From NCBI GenBank assembly GCA_014529385.2, contig CM043968.1, forward strand, positions 23,193,013 to 23,257,012: a stretch of DNA of 64,000 nt, written 5' to 3'. Below the pieces are notes generated by a model, which was given only the letters and a program-made list of their open reading frames with translations, was not told the origin of the DNA and made no database searches. Shown piece by piece: positions 1-10,545 of this stretch (position 1 is its first letter; the number at the start of each line of letters is the position of its first letter). The DNA comes from Adiantum capillus-veneris (taxonomy: Eukaryota > Streptophyta > Polypodiopsida > Polypodiales > Pteridaceae). A program made the translations under genes and the position numbers.

Positions 1-70
1 AGAAGAAGGAGCCGTCATCGCCGCCGCACTCAACCGCCTCGCTGTTGCCGATGCCACCGCAATGCTCAAT

Positions 71-72
<2 letters not shown>

Positions 73-117
<45 letters not shown>
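73..117. repeat. (CT)n microsatellite
   Basis: Uninterrupted CT dinucleotide tract of about 45 bp. It is one of several long CT tracts in the window. The bases before it (1-60) are rich in GCC/GCCGC triplets and differ from the AT-rich surroundings, but I could not tie them to a gene. Confidence 0.95.
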
Positions 118-120
<3 letters not shown>

Positions 121-1189
121 CAAGAATATATACACACACGTACACACGTGAGCACACGAAGGAGGAGAAGACATAGGTAGAGAAAGAGCACTTCTTAGCT
201 TGCACCTTCAAGAATGAGGATTTCAGATCAAAATAGACCTTTTATAAGAGTTTGACCCATTCACACATGGATGCCCACAGTGGCCAGCCGTTGCAAAAAT
301 ACTGTAAAAATAAGATAAGTGGTGTGCCTCTCATCAGCAATCACGTACACACCTATTGGACAGACAAGCCTGGTCCATGACCCAATCAAATAAATAATAA
401 GGCGTCCGTGGAAGGTGATAGGGTGTCCGTGAAGGTTAACATCTACGTCAAGGACTCTTTGGATACCCTCTTCCAAGATAGACTCATATAGTTGTTGCTC
501 TTTGCCATTAGAAGACTTTGTTAGCACGAAGCTAACAAAGTTACTTTATTTTGAGCTCAAATGTTGTAATTTCATCTCATTTCTGAATATAAATCCAACA
601 TGTCCAATCTTGTACTTTTGATTATTCTTACGGAGTTGTAAAGTTGGTATTGGGGCTATGAGCTTCCAATTTGTAATTAAGCATTACCCATATATGATAT
701 AAAGTCCCAAAGTTGAGCCAGTTTCTCATTTTAAACTTTGTCTAAGATACAAAAGCCAACTTTTGTAGAAAAAAAATGAATTTTAATTAATGACTCATGC
801 CTTTCTTTCTTTGAGCACTATGTGCTCTTCCTCTTTCTTCTAATGCTTGTATCTCCCTTGTGGATTGTCCACTTGAAGTGTCATCTACCTCTATGTGTTC
901 ACAAGTGAAAGCTTGACGTAATGACATAAGTTTCTTGGGACGGTTGTTTGAAATTTCCCTTGCTAATCCTCTTGTTCACTAGCTCATAACTCACAAAATT
1001 ATCATAGACATTGCCCCAATACCCCTCATAGAGTCTCATTGAATTAATACAATAAATGCTTCCCTCAATCTCACTCTATTTTGAAATGAAACTCACTTTA
1101 TGAACTCTCCAAATCAAATCAGAGCAATTAGATTGGTCATGTTTATCGGCCAATAATCTTTTCAATATTTACCTGGTCTCCAAGCTAGA
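118..1189. other. gene-free AT-rich stretch
   Basis: No supported gene. A minus-strand reading frame of 88 codons lies at 261-527, but it has no recognisable motif, no homologue elsewhere in the window and no clear splice context. The rest is AT-rich with stops in all frames. Confidence 0.5.
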
Positions 1190-1500
1190 TCGTTTGATCC
1201 ATTGGTCAGAAAAGTGATTCAAAATTGTTCCATAGTCCTCACTTATATTCTAAATAAAATTGTGACTATAGATTTGTCATTGGTCACTCCATATGAAGCT
1301 TGGCATGGCAAGAAGCCTTCTATTTGGTTACTTGCATGTCTACAATCGCTTGGTCTATGTTTTGGTGTGAGAGAAACAACTCAGACTAAGAAAATAAAAT
1401 TGTGAATTGCACTTTTGGTGATACATTACAAAAAGCAAAGGCTAAAATTATATCATTCGCAAGCAAGGTATCATGGTTAGTTGAGATGTTTTAGTGGACA
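1190..1500 (+). mobile_element. Ty1/copia integrase fragment
   Basis: The translation contains a TPYEAWHGKKPS motif. This is the highly conserved stretch near the C-terminal end of copia integrase (usual form TPYEAWxGxKPxxxHLRVFG). About 100 bases later, weak similarity to the following GYKLY block is visible. Only a small piece is present, with no LTRs beside it. It is an old, broken relic. The family assignment rests on this single motif but that motif is distinctive. Confidence 0.75.
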
Positions 1501-2130
1501 ATATTTTGCAACCCTTGCTATCTTGCTATAAGCTCATAGACCATTTTTCATGGTTAGTGGTGAGGATTTGCACAAAAAGAGGAGAAAAAAATTCTCACAT
1601 TAGTCATGAAAGGTCAGAGGAGTTGATAATGCATACACTCATTAAACTCCCAAGAGGGAGCACTAGAAACCACCAACTATTTCGCGGATAAAAGAGGATG
1701 ACATTTTACCAATATAAACATCAATTTTACCCATTTTTTTAGATCAATATAAACATCATCCTTTGCATTTTTGGCATACATAAGGCCCTAGTAAAGCATT
1801 GAAGTCGTAGGAGCAATTTTGGACCGTTCGATAAAGCTTGTGGATTAGAGCCACATGGCAACTTAATGATGGCAAACTTTTTTTCTTCCTCCTTGTAAGA
1901 GAGGCACTAACTAAGCATCATCTTTGTATGTGTAGGCCACTGTGAGAAATAGTTGACATTGGTTTTCCTATTTCTATGAAAAATGGCTCACACTTGCGTA
2001 ATCTGTGTCATTCAATAATGACGGGTAATGGCGTCGGCTTAAATATGCTAATGTTGGTGATGCCAAGTTTTTTCATTCTCTCATGTAGGCCATCGTGAGT
2101 TTTCACTTTGTTTCTTCAGAAAAGATATGT
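1501..2130. other. intergenic, 3' side of the FMO gene
   Basis: Nothing coding is supported. This stretch lies downstream of the stop codon of the minus-strand monooxygenase gene, so its right end probably contains that gene's 3' UTR and polyadenylation region. No clear AATAAA-type signal was singled out. Confidence 0.4.
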
Positions 2131-4774
2131 TTATTTGTCCTTATAGTCCATATTGCTGTATGGACTGAAGAACTCCTGGTACAAGCCTTTTTTCCTCCAA
2201 GGGTTCCACCCCATGTCTCTACACATCTCATCAGAATGCCATATGCCAGCTGATCCAAGGCAAGCTTGATGAGGAAACGGAGAAACTGAGCGCATGTGCT
2301 TGATCCACTCTTGAGCATCCTTCTCCATCTCCATCACATTTGGTACACACACTCTGCCCTTGAGAAAATAAGCTAGCCACCGTGCACTCATTTCTGAAGA
2401 ATGTATATGAGAGAACTTGAGCTGATAGCCAAGAATGGCCATGTGTGGTATTCTTGGATGAATAGTACCCCTGTGTCCCAAACAGAACCAAAAGTTAGCA
2501 CACACATGGAGATATCAGAAAGTGCCATAACATGCCCTTCTATAGTGAAATGGTTAAGAACGGGAGGCAAATGCATTATGAAGAAAGAAGAATTGCACAA
2601 ACATGAGGCCATCTAAATACCTACTGATGAGAGAGGAATTCTGTGCTTACTGCGAGGAACGGGCCATTCCCCATTGGACTTTTGCCCTCTTTTGTGCTTT
2701 TGAGCAGTCATTAGGCATTACCCCCTCCCCTTTAACCCTCAACTAGCCTGTACTTTTGAAGTTGACAGGCGTTAGCCATCACTTCCTCCCATGACTGCCT
2801 CTAAAACCCAGGTTATGGTGGCATATCTTTTCATGAGTCATTTACAAGCAAGAATTCCATCCAACAAGAATTCCTCTCTTAAAACTAGGTTCATAAAACT
2901 TTTGTCTCATTTTGTGCTCAAATCCTTCTCTTAGGAGGAGCCTTATAATTATCTTGTAACCTGATGTTCCTGTATAGCTTTAGCTCTCTACACCGTTTTC
3001 TGTAAGGGACGTTTGGTATCGATGTTGAGCAACAAATTCCGCAAACAGCACTTCATATGACGCCAAAATAAAGAGGCCAAACAAATTACCTGTATAGCGG
3101 TACCACGCCAGAAGGATCCAGCAATGACGATGAATATTCATCAGGAACCATAGATAAAAGCTTCTTATGGCTGTCATATCCTGTGCCCAAGATGACAATA
3201 TCTGCTGGAATGAAGGTACCATCGTGGAGGACAATCCCATCTTTGCGAAAGTTCCACTGACTTGTCTTGTGAAGAATGATTTCACCTTTGTCGACACTCG
3301 GGAAGAATTCGTCCGGCAAAAGATAAGATTTGCATGAATAAGCATGTTTTGAAAAAGAATGCTTCGGCACAAGTCCATACCTCTGGAGAGGTAGATGAAG
3401 CAGAAGGTACAGCTCGATAAATTTGGAACATGCCCATTTCTGTGTGCCATTTAGCAAGTGCATTTATGAGTACAAACCGATAACCTATACCAAGTATAGT
3501 GGCTAATTAATGAGTCTATAATGCTACATTTATTGATAATACACACTTGAATGTGTCTGTCTCTAACCAATGCAAGGGACGCACAAGAGCAAAGTTGTTC
3601 CAAGCGTACCAGGGGTGACAGACAAGTGGACAATATGTCCAAAAGCCAACCTTGGCCTGGTTTTCGATTCATCAGCTCTGAAAACCGAGTGAAAAAGAAG
3701 AGCGATACAAGCTTTCCAAAAAACTTCTTGTTAACAAAAACCCAGTTTGAGGTCCTGTATATGAGATGGCATGGATGACCGAGAGGACCTGAAAATTTTT
3801 GTATACAAGACAGAAAGGTAAGAAATACATAGTGCCACAATATCAAAAAAATGTCAGGAATATGTGCAATATGAAAGCCAGTTTACAAACCTTGATTTTC
3901 CATACTAGCTTCCAAGGCAATTTCAATGGCGGATTTCATGAATCCAACAGAGACTACGCGTTTTCCAGTTAGCATCTGACGGGCAGCTTGATTATCCATC
4001 ATCCCATACTCCATAGAATGCAGCACCTTGCCTGAAAAGAATTCGGGCCCTCCATCCGGGGGAAATTCTGGATATTTGGGACGATCCCCAAATCGACCCA
4101 CGCAAATCACCAAGAAGTCGAATTGGAGCCACTGCAAACATCAGCTTCTTCTTAATATCACAAAAAACCTCTTTTCTTGCTGCTTACACTGATTAAGAGG
4201 AAGACCAAAATTACAACACCAACATCACTCATTGCCTATCTCAATAGAAATCAAACAATAAGAACACAACATTTCTTAGACAGCTTCCACTGAAGAGGAA
4301 AATCCTAACCTCTTCATGGACCTCATCATCCACTGGGGATTTTCGCCTGTGGACGAGCACTTGCCAGACCTTACGTTCACTTGCGTCATCAAAAGCAGTC
4401 CCATTGCTGCCCCAAAGTCCGCTCTGCATAGGAGCCTCGTTCATCTTCATGGACTTAATCTCCACTACTTTGCAGTTGAAGAGGATCCTGTCTTTTATTT
4501 GAAAGTGGTTGGCATAGCTTTCCAAGTAGTCTACTACTTGCTCATTGTGGGGGTTAAGAGGGGTACCCTGGGGCCAGAGAAAATCTGAGAATTGGTAACC
4601 ATCTCTTGAGGTTTGGAGCTTGGTGATGGAGCAAGTGTAGCGCCAAATGCCGCCGACGCAATCTCGGGCTTCTAACACAGTGGGCTTGAAACCATGCTGC
4701 AATAGATGCTTGCATGCACATAGCCCTGTCATACCAGCTCCGATAATGCCCACTTCTCTCAGGGGAGGTTCCAT
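2131..4774 (-). CDS. FMO1-like flavin-dependent monooxygenase, five exons
   Basis: Host gene that reads as intact. Exons on the minus strand: 4774-4310, 4131-3891, 3788-3610, 3439-3090 and 2470-2131. They total 1575 bp, or 524 codons plus a TAA stop, and every intron starts GT and ends AG. The N-terminal FAD motif is GAGMTG (residues 12-17), followed by E35...GG41-42...W44. The FMO signature FxGxxxHxxxY spans residues 187-197 (F187, G189, H193, Y197). The NADPH-site block GFMKSA is at 218-223, and GTGYDS, equivalent to the usual ATGYDS, at 380-385. GTIHPRIP follows the last intron. Length and motif order fit plant FMOs of about 500-530 residues, which use FAD and NADPH to oxygenate soft nucleophiles. 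The C-terminal block (MGxNPWRK...FSPYxxxDY) resembles Arabidopsis FMO1, the N-hydroxypipecolate synthase, but the substrate cannot be assigned. The start is the first ATG, just before the FAD motif. A TATA-like site lies about 235 bp upstream. Confidence 0.93.
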
Positions 4775-5006
4775 GTGTATGTGATGTGCAATGGGTAGTT
4801 AAGCAAGACCCACTACTTAAACACAGTGAACTCAAATGAGTTTGAGAAGTATGAGGAGGAATAAAGCATACGCAGTCAAAGGAAATGCTCATAGGAAACG
4901 TTCTCAGGTGAGCTTTGACGGTGGTTTCATCCCCGCGACCTGGTCTTGATCGTAGTATGAGCACCTTCCTTGTAAGTAATAAATCATCCCAAGACTCGTC
5001 AAAGGA

Positions 5007-5017
5007 GGTATATAACC
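5007..5017 (-). promoter_or_regulatory. candidate TATA box of the FMO gene
   Basis: Reads GGTTATATACC on the minus strand, about 235 bp upstream of the FMO start codon. It is the best TATA-like match in the 300 bp upstream of the gene. A 5' UTR of about 200 bases would be implied. This is a motif match only. Confidence 0.4.
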
Positions 5018-5041
5018 TCATTGCGCATGCCCCCCTTCATC

Positions 5042-5177
5042 GTTTACTTGGTTAGCCTAATGAGATTTTGTCTAATGAAACATCGCAATGTGGTCGCGGT
5101 GTTTCACTAGACAAATGGGATGTTTACTTGGTTAGCCTAATGAGATTTTGTCTCATGAAACACTACGACGTGGTCGC
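5042..5177. repeat. 80 bp-spaced direct repeat with internal inverted arm
   Basis: A block of 56 bp at 5042-5097 (starting GTTTACTTGGTTAGCC) recurs at 5122-5177 with only a few changes. Between the two copies, TGTTTCACTAGACAAA (about 5100-5115) is nearly the reverse complement of TTTGTCTAATGAAACA inside the first copy, so the DNA can form a hairpin. This could be the end of a MITE or a duplicated upstream element. It lies 30-160 bp upstream of the FMO TATA-like site. Confidence 0.75.
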
Positions 5178-5505
5178 ATAACAATTACAGTAACAATATG
5201 CACCCACAACGATCTCAAGGAACACTTTTCAAAAATAAAAACAATAATAATTTAGTTTTATCTAAGCAACAACAACAAAAACAATCTAATTTTTTCATTT
5301 AAAGTATTTTTCATAAAATTTGTGGATATGTTTCATCTTGATGTATTCTTTGTTCATAAAAATATATCACTAAAATTTAAATTGCTATGACAAGGCCAAC
5401 CAAGCATGGCTAGTTGCTTGTGGGGAATTACATGCAAGTAGTAACCTATCAATTGATTCTTTTGCATTGGTAAGAAAAGTATGTGTCATCGTCAAAAAGA
5501 TCTTA
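5178..5505. other. AT-rich spacer
   Basis: Rich in A and short CAA/AAT runs. I see no gene or recognisable repeat. Confidence 0.5.
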
Positions 5506-5845
5506 CAAACTAAGCATGCCGTTCACTTGGAGATTTTGCTTATGTTCCCCCAAAGACTTGGAGTAGATGATGATATCATCAAAGAACATTCCAGTGAATT
5601 TATGATAAGGTCTAAAAATTTTCTCCATTAGATGGTTGAACGTAGCTGGTGCATTAGTCAAGCCAAAAGGCATGACTAGATATTCATAAAGACCAAACGT
5701 TGTGCGAAACGCGGTCTTTAGGATATCTTCATCCACTATCCTTATTTGATGATAGCCACTCTTAAGGTCAATCCTACTAAAGTAGGTAGAGCCTTGTATC
5801 TTATCAAACAGATCTTCTGCCCGAGGCACTGGAAATCTGTTTTTC
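5506..5845 (-). mobile_element. Ty3/gypsy reverse-transcriptase fragment
   Basis: The minus-strand translation holds the core of gypsy reverse transcriptase: FSRIDLKSGYHQIRI, TAFRTTFGLYEYLVMPFGL, TNAPATF and FFDDIIIYSKS, in the normal order. Only about 110 codons remain, with no LTR or other domain beside it. It is an isolated relic. The motifs are those of plant chromovirus-like gypsy elements and differ from the Tat-like element at 17-30 kb. Confidence 0.92.
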
Positions 5846-6779
5846 CTGCTTGTTAGGCTTCCAAGGCTGCATTAATAGGCTCAATGAAAAGGCTTCTATG
5901 TATCATATGTTCTATGCTATGCTGTAAAGATATTGTATTGTACATTATAGTCTATTGAGTATTGAGTGTGAGTCTCTCCCTCTCTCTCTCTCTTTCCCTC
6001 TCTCTCTATTGTGTGTGTAGCTATGGCTACTTTCCTCTTCAAACCCCCATGAGCTAATTGCACCACCCGATCCTAACACCCTAGATTCTCTTTGGATCAT
6101 CAAAGAGGTGATTGGCATCCCTTGGACCATCTGACAATGCGGAAATCTCTCTCTCCAAGAGGAGATCCTCATCGGAAGGCTCTTGGAAAAAATCTCTAAC
6201 CTTATCTTGCCCCTTTGCTCTAGCCCCTTGATTGGAAAGCTTGGAAGTGGCCTGATGAAAGGCTATTCTACTCGCCTAAGACAAAATCCATCTATGAAGA
6301 AGCTTTGCTATTTGGAGAGTGGATTGAGAACCTCAATAGGATCTGGTCCCAAAAGTGGGCTACAGGCAAATGGAGTCAAGTAGTAGTTAACATCTAGAAG
6401 GCCAAATGGGGGGAGAGAGAAAAAGTGCTTTTTGGTCTCATCCCAACTAGAGATAAAGCCAAAGCTAGAGGTCTTTCCAAAGGTGCTTGTGTCAGATGCA
6501 ATCACCCAGTTGAGTTTCTCACACACGCACGTGTTCTAGGGATGTCCAAAAATCGAAGTTTTCACGAGCTCAATTTTTAGGAGCGTCTTCACTCATTTGG
6601 GAACTTCATTCTTTAGAGGCAAACTTGATATGGGTTCAAGATGCATTGACAATCTAGAACATCTAAGTGACATATGCATGTAAGAGCTATGTGAAAATCT
6701 AGGGATGCGTTACTTTTTTAGAAAAAAGAAGATCCTCTTAATTTCAAATGCTATTCTGTATCTCCAAGCATTCCTTGTC
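5846..6779. other. unassigned stretch with short CT tracts
   Basis: Contains an imperfect CT-rich tract at about 5972-6008. A plus-strand frame at 6183-6383 and antisense frames exist, but none shows a motif I recognise. Confidence 0.4.
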
Positions 6780-8760
6780 TGTTGGTGTAAACTATCTTCT
6801 ACGTGTAAGCTACCCTACCATCTGCATCACCCAATAATTGAGCACACACTTTGTTGAAATTATTGATGACCTCATTATTAGCAAATTGATTGTGCATTTG
6901 AAACTTTAGACCAGCACAAAGCATTCTCCATGTAAAGGGGTGTGTAATTGATTCCAAAATTTTTCAGTAAAAGAAAACATCATGTTTTTCTCTCGTACTG
7001 CAAATGACATACTCTCTTTCAGCTTGCAAAGAAGCCTCATGCATGTACCAAATAGACCTATCCAAATATGAACACATCTTTGTCAACCAAGTGCACCTAG
7101 ATGCACTAAGGGCTCTATAAAATTGAAAAATTTTCCCACATTTCCCAAGACACATGAGAGTTCACAAGCTAAAAGAACTTAGTGGTTGCTGGTTCATAGC
7201 GAGGAAACTTGTCAATTGAAATATCCCATCTTCTGTTTAAATTTGTTTCACAAAGGGTCGGCTTAACATCTTGCAATGTTTCAAGAATGTAATACGCTGT
7301 TGCAAATTGTGTTTCACAAAAAACCTGCAAATTCTTGCCATGATTTAGCTCTAAATAGAGTATAAGTAAAGGCATGCTCTGTAATGAACTTGACGACATG
7401 ATTAGCGTCTATTGAAGGTTGTCTCATTGACAACAATTTTCCAAATTCTTTGAGAAGAAAATTCAAAGTGTGGATCCCAGAGAGGTCACCTAATAAAAAT
7501 GTAACCTATCACGTGAGTTCAACAGAAGGGTATTTAAAATTCTTGAAACTTACAGAAATATATATACAGAAGGGCATTATTTTTTCAAACTTGAAAAAAA
7601 ATTATAGATTTTAAAAGAAAAGGGTACATTATATTCTTAACAAAATTCAAAGATAAGGGGTTTTATAAACATGTCTTGAACGCACGTGATATGGTAGTTT
7701 TACACATAGTGAACCCCCCGGGGTGTGGATAGCACATGGAATCTAGGTCAGTCCTGGATACTTGATTTTGATTGCACGCCCTGCACCTTTGTAGTTAGCT
7801 GCATTGTCTATGACAATGATAGTAACATTTTTGGTTCCACTAGCTTTTTGAATTGCACACTCATATTTGCCTGCTAGAAAATTGCTTGTTTACTCGTTCA
7901 AGAATGTATTAATTGCTTCAATGAAAATGGATCCCTAGGACAAATCAACATCACATTTATCAAGGGCTTTTCTTTTAAAAAAATTGTCCATCCATCATAG
8001 GAATTGTACATCCGTAATGTAGCATGTACTCAAGCACTGTGCACTTCAAAAAACTCTCTAATGAAGCCTTGAATTTATATAAATATTATGTACGCATCTT
8101 GTTATAATCAAGTGCCACAAATCCTTTATTCGATGTGCTCATGAAATCATCCTTGAAGATAGGATTACAAATTACATTAAAGGGGATTCTGCAAGCAATA
8201 AAAAGCCTAATTCTACTTGAGATGTAGCTCAAGTAGCCATAGCTTGTCAAATGCTTGATGTAAAGTAGAAGTACTATACGCCTGCTGACCACCGACTAAT
8301 GCTACATCACATCATTTTAAATGGGAAGTGGTAGGTGTGGGGTTTGAACCATCATATGGTTGATTGTATGCAGTAGTAGCAGGAAGAATTTCTCACCCTC
8401 TTCTACTCTCACGGAGAGCTGGCTTACTTTATCTTCCAAAATCATCACCACATCCCTCAGTGTATAGAGTATTTTTGGACTGACCTTTTTTCCTTCGATA
8501 AGTATTCTCTTTGCCTTGAGCGCACATTCACAAAAATTTTCAGCATTACCTTTGGAGGGGGGAGAGGGGGGTTGCAAGCTAGCACATTTCCAAGTATTTT
8601 GAACACATATTCTTTTATCATGTGTGCATTCTCGATAAATTTGTGGCCAGAATATTGACACCTCAACCTCGTTGAGGTATGTGAGCATAACAAACTATCA
8701 AAGTCCTCAACCTCGTTAAGGTTTGTGAGCATAACAAAACTATGTATCGACATTACATCT
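6780..8760 (-). mobile_element. hAT transposon copy C, strongly decayed
   Basis: Minus-strand relic of the same hAT family as the copies at 10.5 and 33.1 kb, but more diverged. Reading leftward: a BED-finger-like block (FIENAHMIKEYVFKILGNV, about 8640-8560); a block near 8290-8090 with IPFNVICNPIFKDDFMST and KGFVALDYNKMRT, matching the start of the DUF659 region in the other copies; a piece near 7900-7740 encoding NVTIIVIDNAANYK; and the middle region (FATAYYILETLQDVKP) near 7310-7250. The transposase is split by multiple frameshifts and stops. No terminal inverted repeat or 8 bp target duplication could be fixed. A small duplication (CTCAACCTCGTT...GTGAGCATAACAAA) sits at 8664-8736. Confidence 0.8.
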
Positions 8761-8917
8761 CAAACTAGTTTCAATCTGTACAAATAATGGCTACTCTATT
8801 TAAAAATCAAATCATCACCATTGCTTTCCTATTTAAAAATCAACAAAGATTTACAATGTCCATAAACAAATGCATAAGCATTTCATTTTGTTTTGTTTTT
8901 TTACATCTTAAATAATA

Positions 8918-9340
8918 CTTTTCAATGTGAGCTTTCACTCTACACATGACAAAGAATCGCCTAATTTACATCTATATAGCTTTCAAATGTAAATAAACTC
9001 TGCACATAATAGACAATCTCCTAAATCTACTTAAATGACCTTTAGGTGTGAGCAATCTCTAACGTGGGAGGTAACTTTTAGCTACCGTGCTTAAATCACT
9101 ACCAAATGTGAGTCAACCTCTACACAAGGCAAGCGATCACTATTCTGCTTATAAAAATCACCTCTATTGTGAGCATTGCTCTACACTTGGGAGACAATCA
9201 CGATATAAGTCTACTAAAGTTACTTTTAAGTGTGAGCATGACTCTACACAAAGAAGTAACTACTGATTTAAATTATATTAAATTACTTCTAAGTGTAAAT
9301 TTTTCTACAGATGGTTTGTGTATACTAAATTCACTCTAAC
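8918..9340. repeat. about seven diverged tandem units of ~61 bp
   Basis: Units start near 8918, 8981, 9041, 9100, 9162, 9223 and 9286. Each has a core like AAGTGTGAGCAT..CTCTACACAA followed by an AT-rich half. The array lies just upstream of the transposase of hAT copy C (minus strand). Similar units occur beside copy A (about 13,490-13,680), so it is probably the subterminal repeat region of this hAT family. Units differ from each other at a third or more of positions. Confidence 0.65.
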
Positions 9341-10545
9341 TAGTTTCCTCTACACAAAACATATTAATCAATTTATCTAAATATCAAAATTTAAACTCAA
9401 TTTTATATTTTATATTTTACTAAAATAGGCCTTACTTCCAACTAAAAGCTCTATTAAAACTAAAAGCTTTATTTGGGGTTTTAGAGTTCACTTTTAGGTT
9501 GAACTCAAGGCAACTTGTTCAATAAAGAAGCCCACAATGGAGAAATGCTTGTTGTTCATGTTAATATAGAACAATGTATATATCGATCGAAATATATATT
9601 GATTGAATTATATTTCGATCAAACTACTAAGAAATTAAACAATACAATGATTTTGCTTATGTGGAACCATAATATACATCCATTTAATTGATGGTGTTGT
9701 ATATATGTTCGTTTAAGGAGTATTCCATTCAATTCGTATAGCGTGCAATGCAACTTAGACAGAGAGCCGTAGAGTAGATAACGACAATGCATGATGGGAG
9801 TTGGGATGATGGCAACTAATAGGAGAAATTTTGGCATGTGAGCATGAAGAAAAAAAAATTACGAACCTTGGGTGACCTGTTGGTTGATAGTGGTGCAAGG
9901 GTTAGTTCCTGCAATAATGTGCCGACAAGCTCTTCAATGTAGAAAAAGACTGAAGAAGCCCAAGGTTGATTACTTGGTTATCCCCTCAAGAAAATACATG
10001 TATGAGCGGTAGGATGCATAATTGAAAATTCTCAAATTTTGAATGCAAGCTCACCAATAAACCTTTTTCAGTACTTGAGATCAGATTCCTCAAGCCATTG
10101 AATTTTTGAGCCTTGAAGCTTTAAAATCTCATGGTAGAACTTATCTCATGGTAGAACTTCCATGGCTTTGCAAATACAATATGTAGCTCCTTTAAGAGCA
10201 CAAACAAAAGCCTTTATTCTCACTTTTATTCCCTTAAGCCCAAGCCCCTTCTTCCAAAGCTTCTTTAGAGCACTCCAATATCGAATCATAATATCCGCTT
10301 AGCCAATCTCTTACAAAATTTTCTTTTTCTGATCTCCTGGCATATCCATCTTCACAAATCCACCAGATTTAGCGATTACCTTGATTTGAATGCTTGAAAT
10401 ACCCAATTACAACTATCTATATGCGCGATTTGTTGAAAATTTTTCCAATTAGGTATCAACTTTCGATTGAATTTCAATTTGCAAATCCGGTGTTTTGACA
10501 CATCGCCATGTTACACTACAAGATGTTCACCTTTCACATCGCCAT
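9341..10545. other. AT-rich spacer between two hAT copies
   Basis: No supported gene. It contains a small inverted repeat, GATCGAAATATA at about 9584-9595 and its reverse complement at about 9608-9619. Short plus-strand frames rich in His/Pro/Ser at 10,467-10,673 overlap the hAT end and are not convincing. Confidence 0.4.

Noticed and set aside
261-527. 88-codon minus-strand gene
   Set aside because: No motif, no homologue in the window and no supporting signals.
4554-5021. 155-codon minus-strand ORF at the FMO start
   Set aside because: It overlaps FMO exon 1 in another frame, whereas the FMO frame carries all cofactor motifs.
8918-9340. Centromeric or other satellite array
   Set aside because: There are only about seven strongly diverged units, tied to a hAT copy.
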